This document shows, piece by piece, positions 50,679-62,599 of a DNA stretch of 64,000 nucleotides; within the stretch, counting starts at the first letter, position 1; every line of letters begins with the position of its first letter. The DNA comes from Nematostella vectensis (taxonomy: Eukaryota > Cnidaria > Anthozoa > Actiniaria > Edwardsiidae), in contig NC_064036.1 in the NCBI RefSeq assembly GCF_932526225.1, positions 806,001 to 870,000 of the forward strand, written 5' to 3'. Under the pieces are notes generated by a model. The model was not told where the DNA came from and searched no databases. It saw nothing but the letters and a program-made list of their open reading frames with translations. Made by a program: the position numbers and the translations under genes.

Positions 50679-53600
50679 TTAGAGCTTGATAACTTTCGGT
50701 TTTGGGTCGTACTTTTTAAGCATTTCTAACCATTTCTCAGGGGATCCAGTCAAAAACGTGTTCCTAAGCGGCTGAGACACCGAGCCTTTCACCTGGCAGA
50801 GTAGAGTGACTTTGGAGGACTGGGACCCATTGTCTATCGGTCTGATAACGAGGCCTGACATCATTGTCTCGTACCTAGAAGTGATGGTAAAAAAATCATT
50901 AACGTTTGGCCCATCTTAGTTATCATCATCGTCTTCTTAATGACTACCATCATCGAAGCCAGCGGCGTAGCCAGCGGCGTAGCCAGGATTTTTAACGGGA
51001 GGGAGCCCAAAAGGTCCTTTCAAGGCATTTTCTCCTGTATTTTAGATAATGTCTAATACATTTACTGTATTTTTGGCTACTAGAAGTGGCGGCCCGGCAC
51101 CCCTGGGCCACCCCCTGGCTATACGCCCCTGATAGCCATTATCACATCATCCTTATCATTATTAGGAATCATCCTCATAGTCACGGTTAAGATCATATCG
51201 CTATCATTATCATCGACTCCGTCATTATCACCACCACCATCATCACCATCGCCATTATCACATCATCCTTATTATTATCAGTAATCATCCTCATCACCAC
51301 CACCACCAGCGATATCATACTCACTCATATCACCAATTAACTACCATAATTATCACCAGCGCTGTCATACTCACCCATATCACCAATTAACTACCATAAT
51401 TATCACCAGCGCTGTCATACTCACCCATATCACCAATTAACTACCATAATTATCACCAGCGCTGTTATACTCACCCATATCACCAATTAACTACCATAAC
51501 TATCACCAGCGCCACAAGCGCTATCATACTCACCCATATCATCAAGTAACTACCATAATTATCACCAGCGCTGTCATACTCACCCATATCACCAATTAAC
51601 TACCATAATTATCACCAGCGCTGTCATACTCACCCATATCACCAATTAACTACCATAATTATCACCAGCGCTGTCATACTCACCCATATCACCAATTAAC
51701 TACCATAATTATCACCAGCGCTGTCATACTCACCCATATCACCAATTAACTACCATAATTATCACCAGCGCTGTCATACTCACCCATATCACCAATTAAC
51801 TACCATAATTATCACCAGCGCTGTTATACTCACCCATATCACCAATTAACTACCATAATTATCACCAGCGCTGTCATACTCACCCATATCATTAATTAAC
51901 TACCATAATTACCACCAGCGCTGTCATACTCACCCATATCACCAATTAACTACCATGATTATCACCAGCGCTGTCATACTCACCCATATCACCAATTAAC
52001 TACCATGATTATCACCAGCGCTGTCATACTCACCCATATCACCAATTAACTACCATAATTAGCACTATCATACTCACCCATATCACCAATTAACTACCAT
52101 GATTATCACCAGCGCTGTCATACTCACCCATATCACCAATTAACTACCATAATTAGCACTATCATACTCACCCATATCACCAATTAACTACCATGATTAT
52201 CACCAGCGCTGTTATACTCACCCATATCACCAATTAACTACCATAATTATCACCAGCGCTGTCATACTCACCCATATCACCAATTAACTACCATAATTAT
52301 CACCAGCGCTGTCATACTCACCCATATCACCAATTAACTACCATAATTATCACCAGCGCTGTCATACTCACCCATATCACCAATTAACTACCATAATTAT
52401 CACCAGCGCTGTCATACTCACCCATATCACCAATTAACTACCATGATTATCACCAGCGCTGTCATACTCACCCATATCACCAATTAACTACCATAATTAG
52501 CACTATCATACTCACCCATATCACCAATTAACTACCATGATTATCACCAGCGCTGTCATACTCACCCATATCACCAATTAACTACCATGATTATCACCAG
52601 CTCTGTCATACTCACCCATATCACCAATTAACTACCATAACTATCACCAGCGCCACAAGCGCTATCATACTCACCCATATCATCAAGTAACTACTCTATC
52701 ACCAGCGCCACCATCTTCACTAGCATCATGGTACTACTACCATCACAACAACCGCTATCTAACCGCCACCTTTGCCATATACCTATCAGTGACAAAACCA
52801 GATGCGTTACTTACTTGAGCATTTTGCATGGGCTGGCTGGCTGATAGTCCGGGAAATCTGTCACCTTCCATACGCAAGCGTGATAAGGCTCATCCGGATC
52901 AATGTCTTCCAGAATAGCGAGCGTCAGGCCTTGTCTTTTGATGGAGCTACAGCAACCAATAAGAAACATCCATATAAGAGGAGCTACAGCAACCAATAAG
53001 AAACATCCATATAAGAGGAGCTACAGCAACCAATAAGAAAATTCCATATAAGAGGAGTTACAGCAACCAATAAGAAACATCCATATAAGAGGAGCTACAG
53101 CAACCAATAAGAAACATCCATATATAAGAGGAGCTACAGCAACCAATAAGAAAATTCCATATAAGAGGAGTTACAGCAACCAATAAGAAACATCCATATA
53201 AGAGGAGCTACAGCAACCAATAAGAAACATCCATATAAGAGGAGCTACAGCAACCAATAAGAAAATTCCATATAAGAGGAGTTACAGCAACCAATAAGAA
53301 ACATTCATATAAGCGTTCCTCTGAATTCACAACAACATTCCGGATAAAAGTCAGTTTTACGTTTTAAAATGCTTTTTCCTTTTCTTTTTCACAATACCTC
53401 CCCCCCCCCTAGAAAATCACATGCTTTGTACCAGTGAATGACGTTAAAATGGTACGTTCTGTCAAGAATGATGACGTCATCAAACGTTTTGTCCCACTCC
53501 ATGCGAACGTCCCAGTTCATGATTCTTCTACGCGCTGAACATGAACAAAAAAAACGTTAGGAAAATATAGGAGAAATGAAAGAGAACAGAGGTAAAAAGG

Positions 53601-56600
53601 AAAACTATGGAAACAATATAAAAGCGAGGGAATTGGACATCTTTTAAGATTAAACTTAAAAGTTTAGGGAAGTTGGACCACCTATTCCCAAACAACATGA
53701 TATAGATATAATATATCCTGGGTACGCCCCTGTGCTCCATACACTGAGTAGCAAAGTTTTGAAGTCAGGACTTGTCCTACACCCGGCTTGCCCTGTGCAC
53801 TCGAAGCGATCCGAAATCTAGGTGCCCATGGGGTATCAATGGGGTGAGGTTTTGAAGTACCACCCCACTTGACGGTACGCTTAATAGGTACGCTTAATAA
53901 AAGAAAAATACAGAAAGAAATACTGAAAAAAACACTGCGAGATAGGAGGAGACACATGCCTATGGGTCTGTTAAGTGGCCAAACGTTGGAGGACAAACAC
54001 AGCAAAATGCGGCAGTTGAGTAGTAAGCTGCTACAAGTTGGGTCTCATCCCCTCTAAGTCGGTGCATTTACCTTGATCATATGAAATATGCCGCAAGGTC
54101 ATCGTCGCCTGAAGTAAGACCAAAATCAAGAGTTACCAGAAAACACTGGTGAGACCTTACTATAAATTGAACTAGATTTTTAGACTGCATCATAATTAAG
54201 CTGATGTGACGGTCGCATTTACCGAAAAATATATATATATAAAACATAATGCGTGAGTGCAGGCGTTCATATAACAGTGCTCAATACATAGGTGTAGAGC
54301 GGGATATATCTTGGTTTGTAGGAAAAAAACACGCGAACTACCGTTTCATCTCTACAAGCCTGTTTCGTGGTTGCCCACTCATCAGGAGATTTATTAAGAA
54401 TATATTCTTAATAAATCTCCTGATGAGTGGGCAACCACGAAACAGGCTTGTAGAGATGAAACGGTAGTTCGCGTGTTATTTTCCTACAAACCAAGATATA
54501 TATAAAACATATATATACCCTCGAGGAATCCTTTCCCATTTCCTTCCAACAGGCCTGAATTCGAAGACCCTTGTGACTGGAGTAATTCGCTAGCAGATTG
54601 TTCAACTAGCTTACTATTGACAAAACGCCGTAAGTGTGCGAGCTGACCTTGATGATCGGAGGACCTCCATCCACTGCTTGACCTCTACAGATCTCGAGGT
54701 CACGTGACTTCTTCACTCTATGCCAGCCAGTCAACGCTTCATCTTCCCACGCTATCAACCGCTCGATGTCATCATCGCTGACCGCATTTAACGGTGTCTG
54801 TAATAGGTCGAGACCGCTGAACCGCCTGAGGTCAAGGGGGCTCATACCCTCTGATTCGATTGAGTCCAGTCGCTCGTGGAAACTGGATTCTAATAAAATC
54901 ACAAAATGCACAATCAAACCAGTCAAAGTGCTAGAAACTGCTGGTGAGCAGTCGGGTCTGTATGGGTGGCTTTGCCCAAAGGTCTAAGTGGACCGCTTAC
55001 GAATAGATGTGTGTGGACGGCTTACCCATATTTGTGTATGGACGGCTTACGAATAGATGTGTGTTGATGGCTTACGAATAGATGTGTGTGGACGGCTTAC
55101 CCATATTTGTGTATGGACGGCTTACGAATAGATGTGTGTGGACGGCTTACCCATATTTGTGTATGGACGGCTTACGAATAGATGTGTGTGGACGGCTTAC
55201 CCATATTTGTGTATGGACCGCTTACGAATAGATGTGTGTTGATGGCTTACCCATAGATGTGTGTGGACGGCTTACCCATATTTGTGTATGGACGGCTTAC
55301 GAATAGATGTGTGTGGATGGCTTACCCATAGATTTGTGTGGACGGCTTACCCATATTTGTGTATGGACGGCTTACGAATAGATGTGTGTGGATGGCTTAC
55401 CCATAGATGTGTGTGGATGGCTTACCTATAGATGTGAGTGGATGGCTTACCCATAAATGTTTGTGGATGTCTTACCCATAGATGTGTGTGAATGGCTTAC
55501 CCATATTTGTGTGTGGATGGCTAACCCATAGATGTGTGGATGGCTTACCCATAGATGTGTGTGGTGTCATACCCATAGATGTGTGTGGATGGCTTACCCA
55601 TATTAGTGTGTGGATGGCTTACCCATAGATGTGTGGATGGCTTATCCATAGATGTGTGTGGATGTCTTACCCATAGATGTGTGTGGATGGCTTACCCATA
55701 GATGTGTGTGGATGGCTTACCCATAGATGTATGTGGATGTCCTACCCATAGATGTGTGTGGATGTCTTACCAATAGATGTGTGTGGATGGCTTACCCATA
55801 GATGTGTGGATGGCTTACCCATAGAATGTGTGTGGATGGCTTACCCACAGATGTGTGTGGATGGCTTACCCATAGATGTGTGGATGGCTTACCCATAGAT
55901 GTGTGTGGATGGCTTACCCATAGATGTGTGTGGATGGCTTACCCATAGATGTGTGTGGATGGCTTACCCATAGATGTGTGTGGATGGCTTACCCATAGAT
56001 GTGTGTGGATGGCTTACCCTTAGATGTGTGTGGATGTCTTACCCATAGATGTGTGTAAATGGCTTACCCATAGATGTGTGTGGATGGCTTACCCATAGAT
56101 GTGTGTGGATGGCTTACCTATAGATGTGAGTGGATGGCTTACCCATAGATGTTTGTGGATGTCTTACCCATAGATGTGTGTGAATGGCTTACCCATATTG
56201 GTGTGTGGATGGATAACCCATAGATGTGTGGATGGCTTACCCATAGATGTGTGTGGATGTCATACCCATAGATGTGTGTGGATGGCTTACCCATATTTTT
56301 GTGTGGATGGCTTACCCATAGATGTGTGGATGGCTTATCCATAGATGTGTGTGGATGTCTTACCCATAGATGTGTGTGGATGGCTTACCCATAGATGTGT
56401 GTGGATGGCTTTCCCAAAGATGTGTGTGGATGTCCTACCCATAGATGTGTGTGGATGTCTTACCCATAGATGTGTGTGGATGGCTTACCCATAGATGTGT
56501 GTGGATGGCTTACCCATAGATGTGTGTGGATGGCTTACCTATAGATGTGTGTGTGGATGGCTTACCCATAGATGTTTGTGGATGTTTTACCCATAGATGT

Positions 56601-59600
56601 GTGTAAATGGCTTACCCATATTTGTGTGTGGATGGCTTACCCATAGATGTGTGTGGATGGCTTACCCATAGATGTGTGTGGATGGCTTACCCATAGATGT
56701 GTGTGGATGGCTTACCCATAGATGTGTGTGGATGGCTTACCTATAGATGTGTGTGGACGGCTTACCCATAGATGTGTGTGGATGTCTTAAACCCATAGAT
56801 GTGTGTGGATGTCTTACCCATAGATGTGTGTGGATGTCTTACCCATAGATGTGTGTGTTTGGCTTACCCATATTTGTGTGTGGATGGCTTACCCATAGAT
56901 GTGTGTGGATGGCTTACCCATAGATGTGTGTGGATTTCTTACCCATAGATGTGTGTGGATGGCTTACTCATATTTGTGTGTGGATGGCTTACCCATAGAT
57001 GTGTGTGGATGGCTTACCCATAGATGTCTGTGGATAGCTTACCCGTAGATGTGTGTGGATGGCTTACCCATAGATGTGTGTGGATGGCTTACCCATAGAT
57101 GTGTGTGGATGGCTTACCCATAGATGTGTGTGGATGGCTTACCCATAGATGTGTGTGGATGTCTTACCCATATTTGTGTGTGGATGGCTTACCCATGGCT
57201 GTCTGTGCGGCAGGATCTGTAGCGTGGAGATGTGCACATGACGCACGTGAAGGGCGTGACTGCTCGTCGTAGCCGTTCGTAAAGGGACTGTCTTCAGATT
57301 CCACGTAGCTTGTGTCCGCTGACACGGGCTGGATGAATGAGGTCTCCCCTATGATAAAGTAGTGAGATAGAACAGATAAATTCATCTCATGCTTGGAATA
57401 TTGTAAAATCTTTGCAGCGTAATATCATGTGGTTAGGATACACATGGACTGATTTATCAGACGGCACGTGATCGATGCCGTGGTTTACGATCCTAAAGGA
57501 CGGTTCTCACTTGGACGTAAGCGCAAGCGCAAGAGAACGCAACTGCTTGATTTTCTTGCTCTTGTGTTTGACCGATTCTCACTTGTGTTGTGTTTCCGTT
57601 TACGCTTAGGCTTGCGTCCTAGTGGACCAGCCTTAAACCATACGAAAATATATCCGTAACCAAACAAACCAAACAATTTTAATTGGACCATTTACAAGAT
57701 TATCCAGATTATTTGATATGCGCAATAATATCTAATCCTTTTTTTCTTACGTTTCTCTCCGTTCTCTGTCGGGCTTTGTTGTGTGTTCGATATAGTGAAC
57801 ACTGTGCGAATGGTTATAACAGTGCGGCGCGCGGGCTCAAGGTCCTCATCATCAAGGTTGGCCAGCGGTGCTCCCACATTCCCGCGCTCAATCATCGGCT
57901 TATCGTCTGTGACACTCTTGTCTATTCGCTCAACTGATTCACCAGGAGAATCACCGCCCCACATTTCTGCAAGAGAGAAAATGTACTGTGTTTCAAAGCC
58001 ATATAACCAACAACATTTTTCAGCAAGAAAGGTAACCACCCACATTTTTCAGCAAGAAAGAAAATATACTGTGGATCAAAGCCAGATAACCACCCCACAT
58101 TTCTTCTAGAGAAATACAATGTGTATCAAATGCAGTTTTTACTTATTCATATGAGGATCGTCATATCCTTGACTTTTGCATGCTATCTATGACTACACAC
58201 ACACCCTTCAGCGAATCCTAGCTATACGCATCGGAATCCCTAAAACAGCTTACATGGTAATATTTTCTAGCTCATCTGAGTTTTATAAAGACGAGTAAAA
58301 ATGCCGCAGCTGCCTGACCGCGAAAGAGCCACCCCATTGTCTCGCAATCAAATTTCTTAATGGCTAAGGCGCGAATAGAGGCCTTTCTAGGACTAAGATG
58401 GTTAACCGACTTCACGCGCAAAGGCGAGGGTATCTATACAATCAGAATTTTGGAGACTCATTATTAAGCAGTTTCTGAGAATCCGTGTAGAAAAAGGCAC
58501 GGAACTTTACAAAAAATTCCTATATACAAGTATCTCATATACGTGCGATTTTAAAGTTACAAAATGTGTTCCAAAATGTGTTTTCTCATTTTGTGTAAAT
58601 AGTGCTTAGATTATTGGTATAATACATGCATCACTATACAAAGATTATATCACACTTTTTTGTTACTGTGAAAAGTTCATCTCATCAGGAATTTTAAAAA
58701 TACCACGAGCATAACATCTTCTAATTAGCGATTTTATGCATAGTACATTTTTGCAATGCTACAGTCTTAATAACCGGCGAAATATTTTAACGTCTTATGC
58801 CCGATGATGAATATATTAAAAATTTACTGCTTTACAAAATAATTACAAAGCAAAACATGGGTTAGAAACGCTTACCTGTGTACACGCGCCTTGGGACATT
58901 GAACAAGTCGGGTGAATCGAGATCATAAGTAACTTTCTTCTTTTTGCGTCTTAGCACAAAATCCACCTTTTTCTCTTCCTGTAAAGTTCGCAGCTCAGCC
59001 TCGAATTCCAACCTCTTTTTCACCTCTAGCAGTCGTCTGAAGTCGTCAGAAGCGAGCGCAGGGCCTCGTATCTGTTGTAGGCCTGAATCTGAGATCCGTT
59101 GCGAATCATAACATACTTTACTGTTCGCTTCAATGTCACTCATTGGCGATTCAAGATCTTCATCTCTCATCTCTTTCTTATTCATCTTATTCTCTTCTTC
59201 ATTTAAGTCTTCTTTTTTACCATCTATACTAGATGCCTTGTCTTCGCCCGGTAGTGAATTTTCCCCTTGTCCACGTATCTCCTTTTCATCGTTTTCTTGC
59301 TGGGTTTGTAAGCCTGCTGTTTTGGTAAGCTCCTCGCTTGGCTTATCTACACAGGGAGCAAGGATTGCAAATTAACACAAATCAAAACAGCGCACCGGCT
59401 GGTAGTAATAGTGTATTGTAACGTCCCCTTTTGTGGATATCAAACAAGTAACACAAGCTCAAATTGAAGTGGGATAATTGGAATAAATAAAGTGGCACGG
59501 AATTGGACCCTTCGGACTGCTTCATTGCCCGTGCAAGTAATCAGGGTGGATAGCTCGCAAAAAAGGGACGGAGATCATAATCAGGCCGGCAGTCCATTAA

Positions 59601-62572
59601 TTTGAATTCTTTGTATGAAACACCATGCACAGCCAAAATATAGAGAGATGCACGAACAACATTTCGTGTAAACAGTTTTTAGTCCGACTGATTTTTATAT
59701 AAAATCAGCAAAATTTAACTAGATTTCACCTTTCAGAGGAAATACGATTACGGGTAAAAGGAAAAGGATGAAAAATATTGAAGCGTCAAGCTGAAACATA
59801 TACATATTTACATGGTTTATATTTTACATATTAGAAATCAACAATGCAAATCTCTCAATTCAAAAGTGTATAATTTATTCCGCGCGCTTTATTGTATTAA
59901 TATCGTTAAAAAAAACACAGAAACTTATAGGAATGCGCAGTGTTTGATTGGACATTAGGGCATTTATGTAAGAAGCTGCCTTATTATAGAAAGTTTGTTT
60001 AGTGTAAATAACCGCGCGTTCCTCGGCCCAAACTGTTCTCGTGGGTTCCACGGTTACGAGAGAGTTAAGATCAACCACACCTTTGTTATTGTTTATCATT
60101 AAAAATACAACGGTTTATTTGCAAGGATACTTCAAAATAGCAATCTACGAATAAAGCCTGGAACATAATTGACGACATAGGATTGAAAATATCTTGGTTT
60201 CTCGTTCTCGCTTGAATTAGCAAATGGAAAAGGAGGCCGCTTTGTGTGACTCGGCATTGAGTGTAAAATGGAGGCGTGATTGGCCTTCTTTAAGTGTTAC
60301 ACTTTGTGCTGTTCTTACCAATGACTGGCCTGCCATACAGCTCTAGACGCAAGCAAGGCCACTGGAACCAGACAGTAGGACACACGCGTACATAACGAGC
60401 GGAAATAGCGGGCTCGAGCACGCGCTTTACTGCGCTACAGTGGTCTGAGTTTGCGTCGAGTTCCTGAAAACACAAACAACGTTTTGTGGACATGGAAAAC
60501 GATTCAAGAGGGGTGCATTAACAGGTGCGAATCTTATTTTAGAATTGCTTTTCAAGTTTCCATGGACCATGGACGTTTCAATATATTAACAGGATAATAA
60601 AAAGAACCATAATGACCCATGTGGAATTTCTCTGGCTGTCTTCCGTCTTTCCTCTGTGTAATATCAAGTAGTTGAGGTTTTCGTGGCCCGCAAATAATTG
60701 TAACACAGCTTTACCATATGGACTTTACCGTTCGTATAACAGACTGCTTTACGTGGTTTACAATAGCTCGTGTGAGATGTGAGCACTTTTATGTCATGGT
60801 TGACACTAACCTCTTGGTCTCCCTGTGTATAATAACACCATGTTTCCCCGTCCTCGGAATACTGAACTTTGTATCTCATGACGTAATCGTGATTCCCTGA
60901 GGGGTTACCCTGAGTGGCTACCGCTGTCACGTGATGGACTGTCTGCAAGTCCACCTCTATGAAGCAGTCTGTTGGGTCCCCCGCGCACCACGCATGCGCA
61001 CCATGAAGACGAGCTAAGTACGCAGGCGTGGCGTCGGCGCATGACGAAGAGGTGATGCAATATGGCGGGATGGCGCAGGTCTGCATTCCGAGGGGAGGGT
61101 CTGGGAGAGAATCAAAATGACAAAATAAGAGGGGAGGGTCTGGGCGAGAAACCAAATGACAAAATAAGAGTGGAGGGTCTGGGGGGAAAACAAAATGACA
61201 AAAAAAGAGGGGAGGGTCTGGGGGAGAATCAAAATGACAAAATAAGAGGGGAGGGTCTAGGGGAAAAACAAAATGACAAAATAAGAGGGGAGGGTCTGGG
61301 CGAGAAACAAAATGACAAAATAAGAGGGGTGGATCTGGGGGAGAAACATAATGACAAAATAGGGGGGAGGGTCTGGGGGAGAAACAAAATGACAAAATAA
61401 GAAGGGGTGGTGTAGGATGATTTATGGCAAAAAATTTCATTTAACAAATTGGGCAGTGTCCAGATAATAAATGGGGTAAATGATGACTATAGTGTGGGCA
61501 TCATCTATAGTAAATGCAGGGAAATTTGGAAATATATTGTTTTGTAAAGGGAAAAAGGACAAACAGAGTGAAATAGCCAAATATACACATAAAACATTAT
61601 ATAAAAGAGTTGAACACCAGTCGGATGAATTGAAAAATTTCAGTTCTATGACGATGGAAAGGCAGCATGGGAATTATATCTTTACAGACATCAGGAAAAA
61701 CGTAGATAATCAGGTGATTATTAATTAGTATGGTGACACCATCGCTTAGTGCAGTGTCGCCTTTATTATTACGTATAATCAATAGCCATAAGCTACGACG
61801 ATCACTAAGACATCCGTTTGCATAAGCACTTTGCCTACGACGATCACTAAGAAATCCGTTTGCATAAGCACTTTGCCCACGACGATCACTAAGACATCCG
61901 TTTGCATAAGCACTTTGCCTACGACGATCACTAAGACATCCGTTTGAGAATTGTTATTAAGGCGGTAGACAGACTGGAGCCATTTTTCGTAAAAAAGGCG
62001 GCGGCTGTCATTTGAATGCATTCAAGCGGATAATTCTTTAAAAAAGGTGTGAGTAGATAGGGCAGAGAAACCAATGAGAAACGAATGGCACAAAGAGGGG
62101 AGGAAATAAGCCACCTTTGTGTCTCAGATAGCTAGTGACCGGGTTATGTGACAAGTTGTTTGGCGTGACACATAACATTAATTTGAATTTGTATGTACTG
62201 TCCCTTGTCAATTGGTACATCACTGTCAATTGGTACATCACTGTCAATTGGTACATCACTGTCAATTGGTACATCACTGTCAATTGGTACATCACTGTCA
62301 ATTGGTCTAGGAGGGACGGACCATTAGAAAACTAAAGGGGGTGGGGAGGGATGACATTTTTTCTTTTGCATGCATTTTTTCTGCTTTGGGCTGTTTTTTT
62401 CCCAGTTTTTTAAATCGTGTATGATGATATGTGTACTTTACCACTCTACCTGCCCACCTTTTCTAATGGACCGTTCCTTTCTGTAGCTAGTCAAAGGTAT
62501 ATTACTGAAGCCTGGCGTTTGGTACATTTAAGTTGAAAAGTGTTATCTCTTACCTTCCTCTTTCTCATCCAT
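50679..62572 (-). CDS. Gene A: discoidin (F5/8 type C)-linker-START protein, 668 aa
   Basis: Eleven exons in phase: 62554-62572, 60811-61100, 60319-60463, 58876-59346, 57751-57966, 57193-57348, 54648-54889, 54072-54108, 53432-53534, 52815-52946, 50679-50874. The first coding exon gives only MDEKEE; an acceptor (TTTATTCAG) precedes it, so an upstream exon exists, probably noncoding. Residues about 7-150: F5/8 type C domain (CAIPPYCITSSSC, IEVDLQTVHHVTAVATQGN, YVRVCPTVWF, LELYGRP) without the closing Cys of secreted members. Residues about 152-440: charged linker (RRLLEVKKRLEFEAELRTLQ is a likely coiled coil; RRKKKK is a basic patch). Residues about 445-655: START domain (LIAWEDEALTGWHRVKKSRD, VRMEWDKTFDDVIILDRTYH, MSGLVIRPIDNGSQSSKVTL). 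The donor after exon 9 (CACTG then GTACAA) is weak but matches genes B and C in position. Predicted cytosolic, lipid-binding. Confidence 0.84.
50955..51135. mobile_element. MITE-like element with GGCGTAGCCAGG / CCTGGCTATACGCC ends
   Basis: Left GCGGCGTAGCCAGGATTTTT, right CCCCCTGGCTATACGCCCCT; inverted ends of about 14 bp and about 180 bp in total, a form common in many animal genomes. In the last intron of gene A. Confidence 0.65.
51300..52690. repeat. 50-bp minisatellite in the last intron of gene A, about 27 units
   Basis: Unit ACCAGCGCTGTCATACTCAC, CCATATCACCAATTAACTAC, CATAATTATC, with shortened variants. On the minus strand each unit contains ATGGGTGAGTATGAC, a strong donor sequence, although no exon joins the array directly. 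Confidence 0.96.
52940..53315. repeat. 37-bp minisatellite copying the acceptor of gene A exon 10
   Basis: About nine units with GAGCTACAGCAACCAATAAG and AAACATCCATATAAGAG. On the minus strand each reads TTCTTATTGGTTGCTGTAG followed by CTCC, the acceptor and first bases of exon 10 (from 52946). Confidence 0.95.
54348..54390 (-). ncRNA. Hammerhead ribozyme, minus strand (mirror copy)
   Basis: The other arm of the palindrome encodes the same 43-nt ribozyme on the minus strand, with identical core, stem II tetraloop and cleavage triplet; predicted cleavage is after the base complementary to 54353. This is the sense strand of gene A, so its pre-mRNA would carry the motif in the intron between exons 7 and 8. 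Confidence 0.72.
54415..54457 (+). ncRNA. Hammerhead ribozyme, plus strand
   Basis: All conserved core elements are present in order: stem I 5' strand ATCTC, core CTGATGA (54420-54426), stem II GTGG / CCAC closed by a GCAA tetraloop, core GAAA (54439-54442), stem III CA / TG with a GGCT loop, cleavage triplet GTA ending at 54452, and stem I 3' strand GAGAT pairing with ATCTC. Predicted cleavage is after A54452. A stem III of two pairs is short but similar to metazoan hammerheads found in Penelope-like elements and retrozymes. Activity is not shown by sequence alone. Confidence 0.75.
54985..57195. repeat. 25-bp minisatellite copying the donor of gene A exon 6, about 88 units
   Basis: Unit GATGTGTGTGGATGGCTTAC plus CCATA. 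On the minus strand each unit reads CTATGG followed by GTAAGCCATCC; the exon 6 donor itself is CCATGG followed by GTAAGCCATCC at 57193, so the real donor is the first member of the series. The array fills the rest of the intron up to about 100 bp before exon 7. Confidence 0.96.
57490..57640. mobile_element. MITE-like element with TTGGACG...CGTCCTA ends
   Basis: Left AAAGGACGGTTCTCACTTGG then ACGTAAGCGCAAGCG; right CGCTTAGGCTTGCGTCCTAG then TGGACCAGCCTT. Inverted relation with gaps; about 150 bp; in a gene A intron. Confidence 0.55.
57967..58130. repeat. Diverged tandem repeat copying the acceptor of gene A exon 5
   Basis: Units of about 50-60 bp share AGAAAATRTACTGTG and CAAAGCCATATAACCA. 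On the minus strand the border sequence CTCTTGCAG-AAATGTGGGG has relatives TTCTAGAAGAAATGTGGGG and TTGCTGAAAAATGTGGG upstream; only the exon-adjacent copy keeps an intact GCAG. Confidence 0.75.
61091..61410. repeat. 39-bp minisatellite copying the acceptor of gene A exon 2
   Basis: About eight units with GAGGGGAGGGTCTGGGGGAG and AAACAAAATGACAAAATAA. On the minus strand each carries a pyrimidine tract and CTCCCCCAG-ACCCTCCCCTC, i.e. the acceptor and first bases of exon 2 (from 61100). Thirteen codons per unit keep the minus frame open, so the ORF running into the array is an artefact. Confidence 0.94.
61795..61945. repeat. 42-bp tandem repeat, about 3.6 units
   Basis: Units of TACGACGATCACTAAGACAT, CCGTTTGCATAAGCACTTTG, CC in the first intron of gene A. 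Confidence 0.95.
62205..62310. repeat. 18-bp tandem repeat, about six units
   Basis: Identical units TGTCAATTGGTACATCAC. Confidence 0.97.
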
Positions 62573-62599
62573 CGTCTTCTGAATAAAACAACAAAATAT

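Larger units (their letters stand above)
54304..54501. repeat. 198-bp near-perfect palindrome
   Basis: Centre at 54402/54403 (AAGAATATATTCTT). I compared the two arms base by base and found only one or two mismatches, near 54325-54327 against its mirror. The arms contain mirrored hammerhead ribozyme sequences. It lies in a gene A intron, flanked by AT dinucleotide runs. Confidence 0.93.

Noticed and set aside
58680-58710. CTCATCAG as a possible further hammerhead core
   Set aside because: No GAAA core, stem II or paired stem I around it on either strand.
61101-61440. N-terminal extension of the gene A discoidin frame (PDPPLLFCHF repeats)
   Set aside because: It is the 39-bp minisatellite read in frame; the acceptor CTCCCAG before 61100 with matching phase explains the exon start better.
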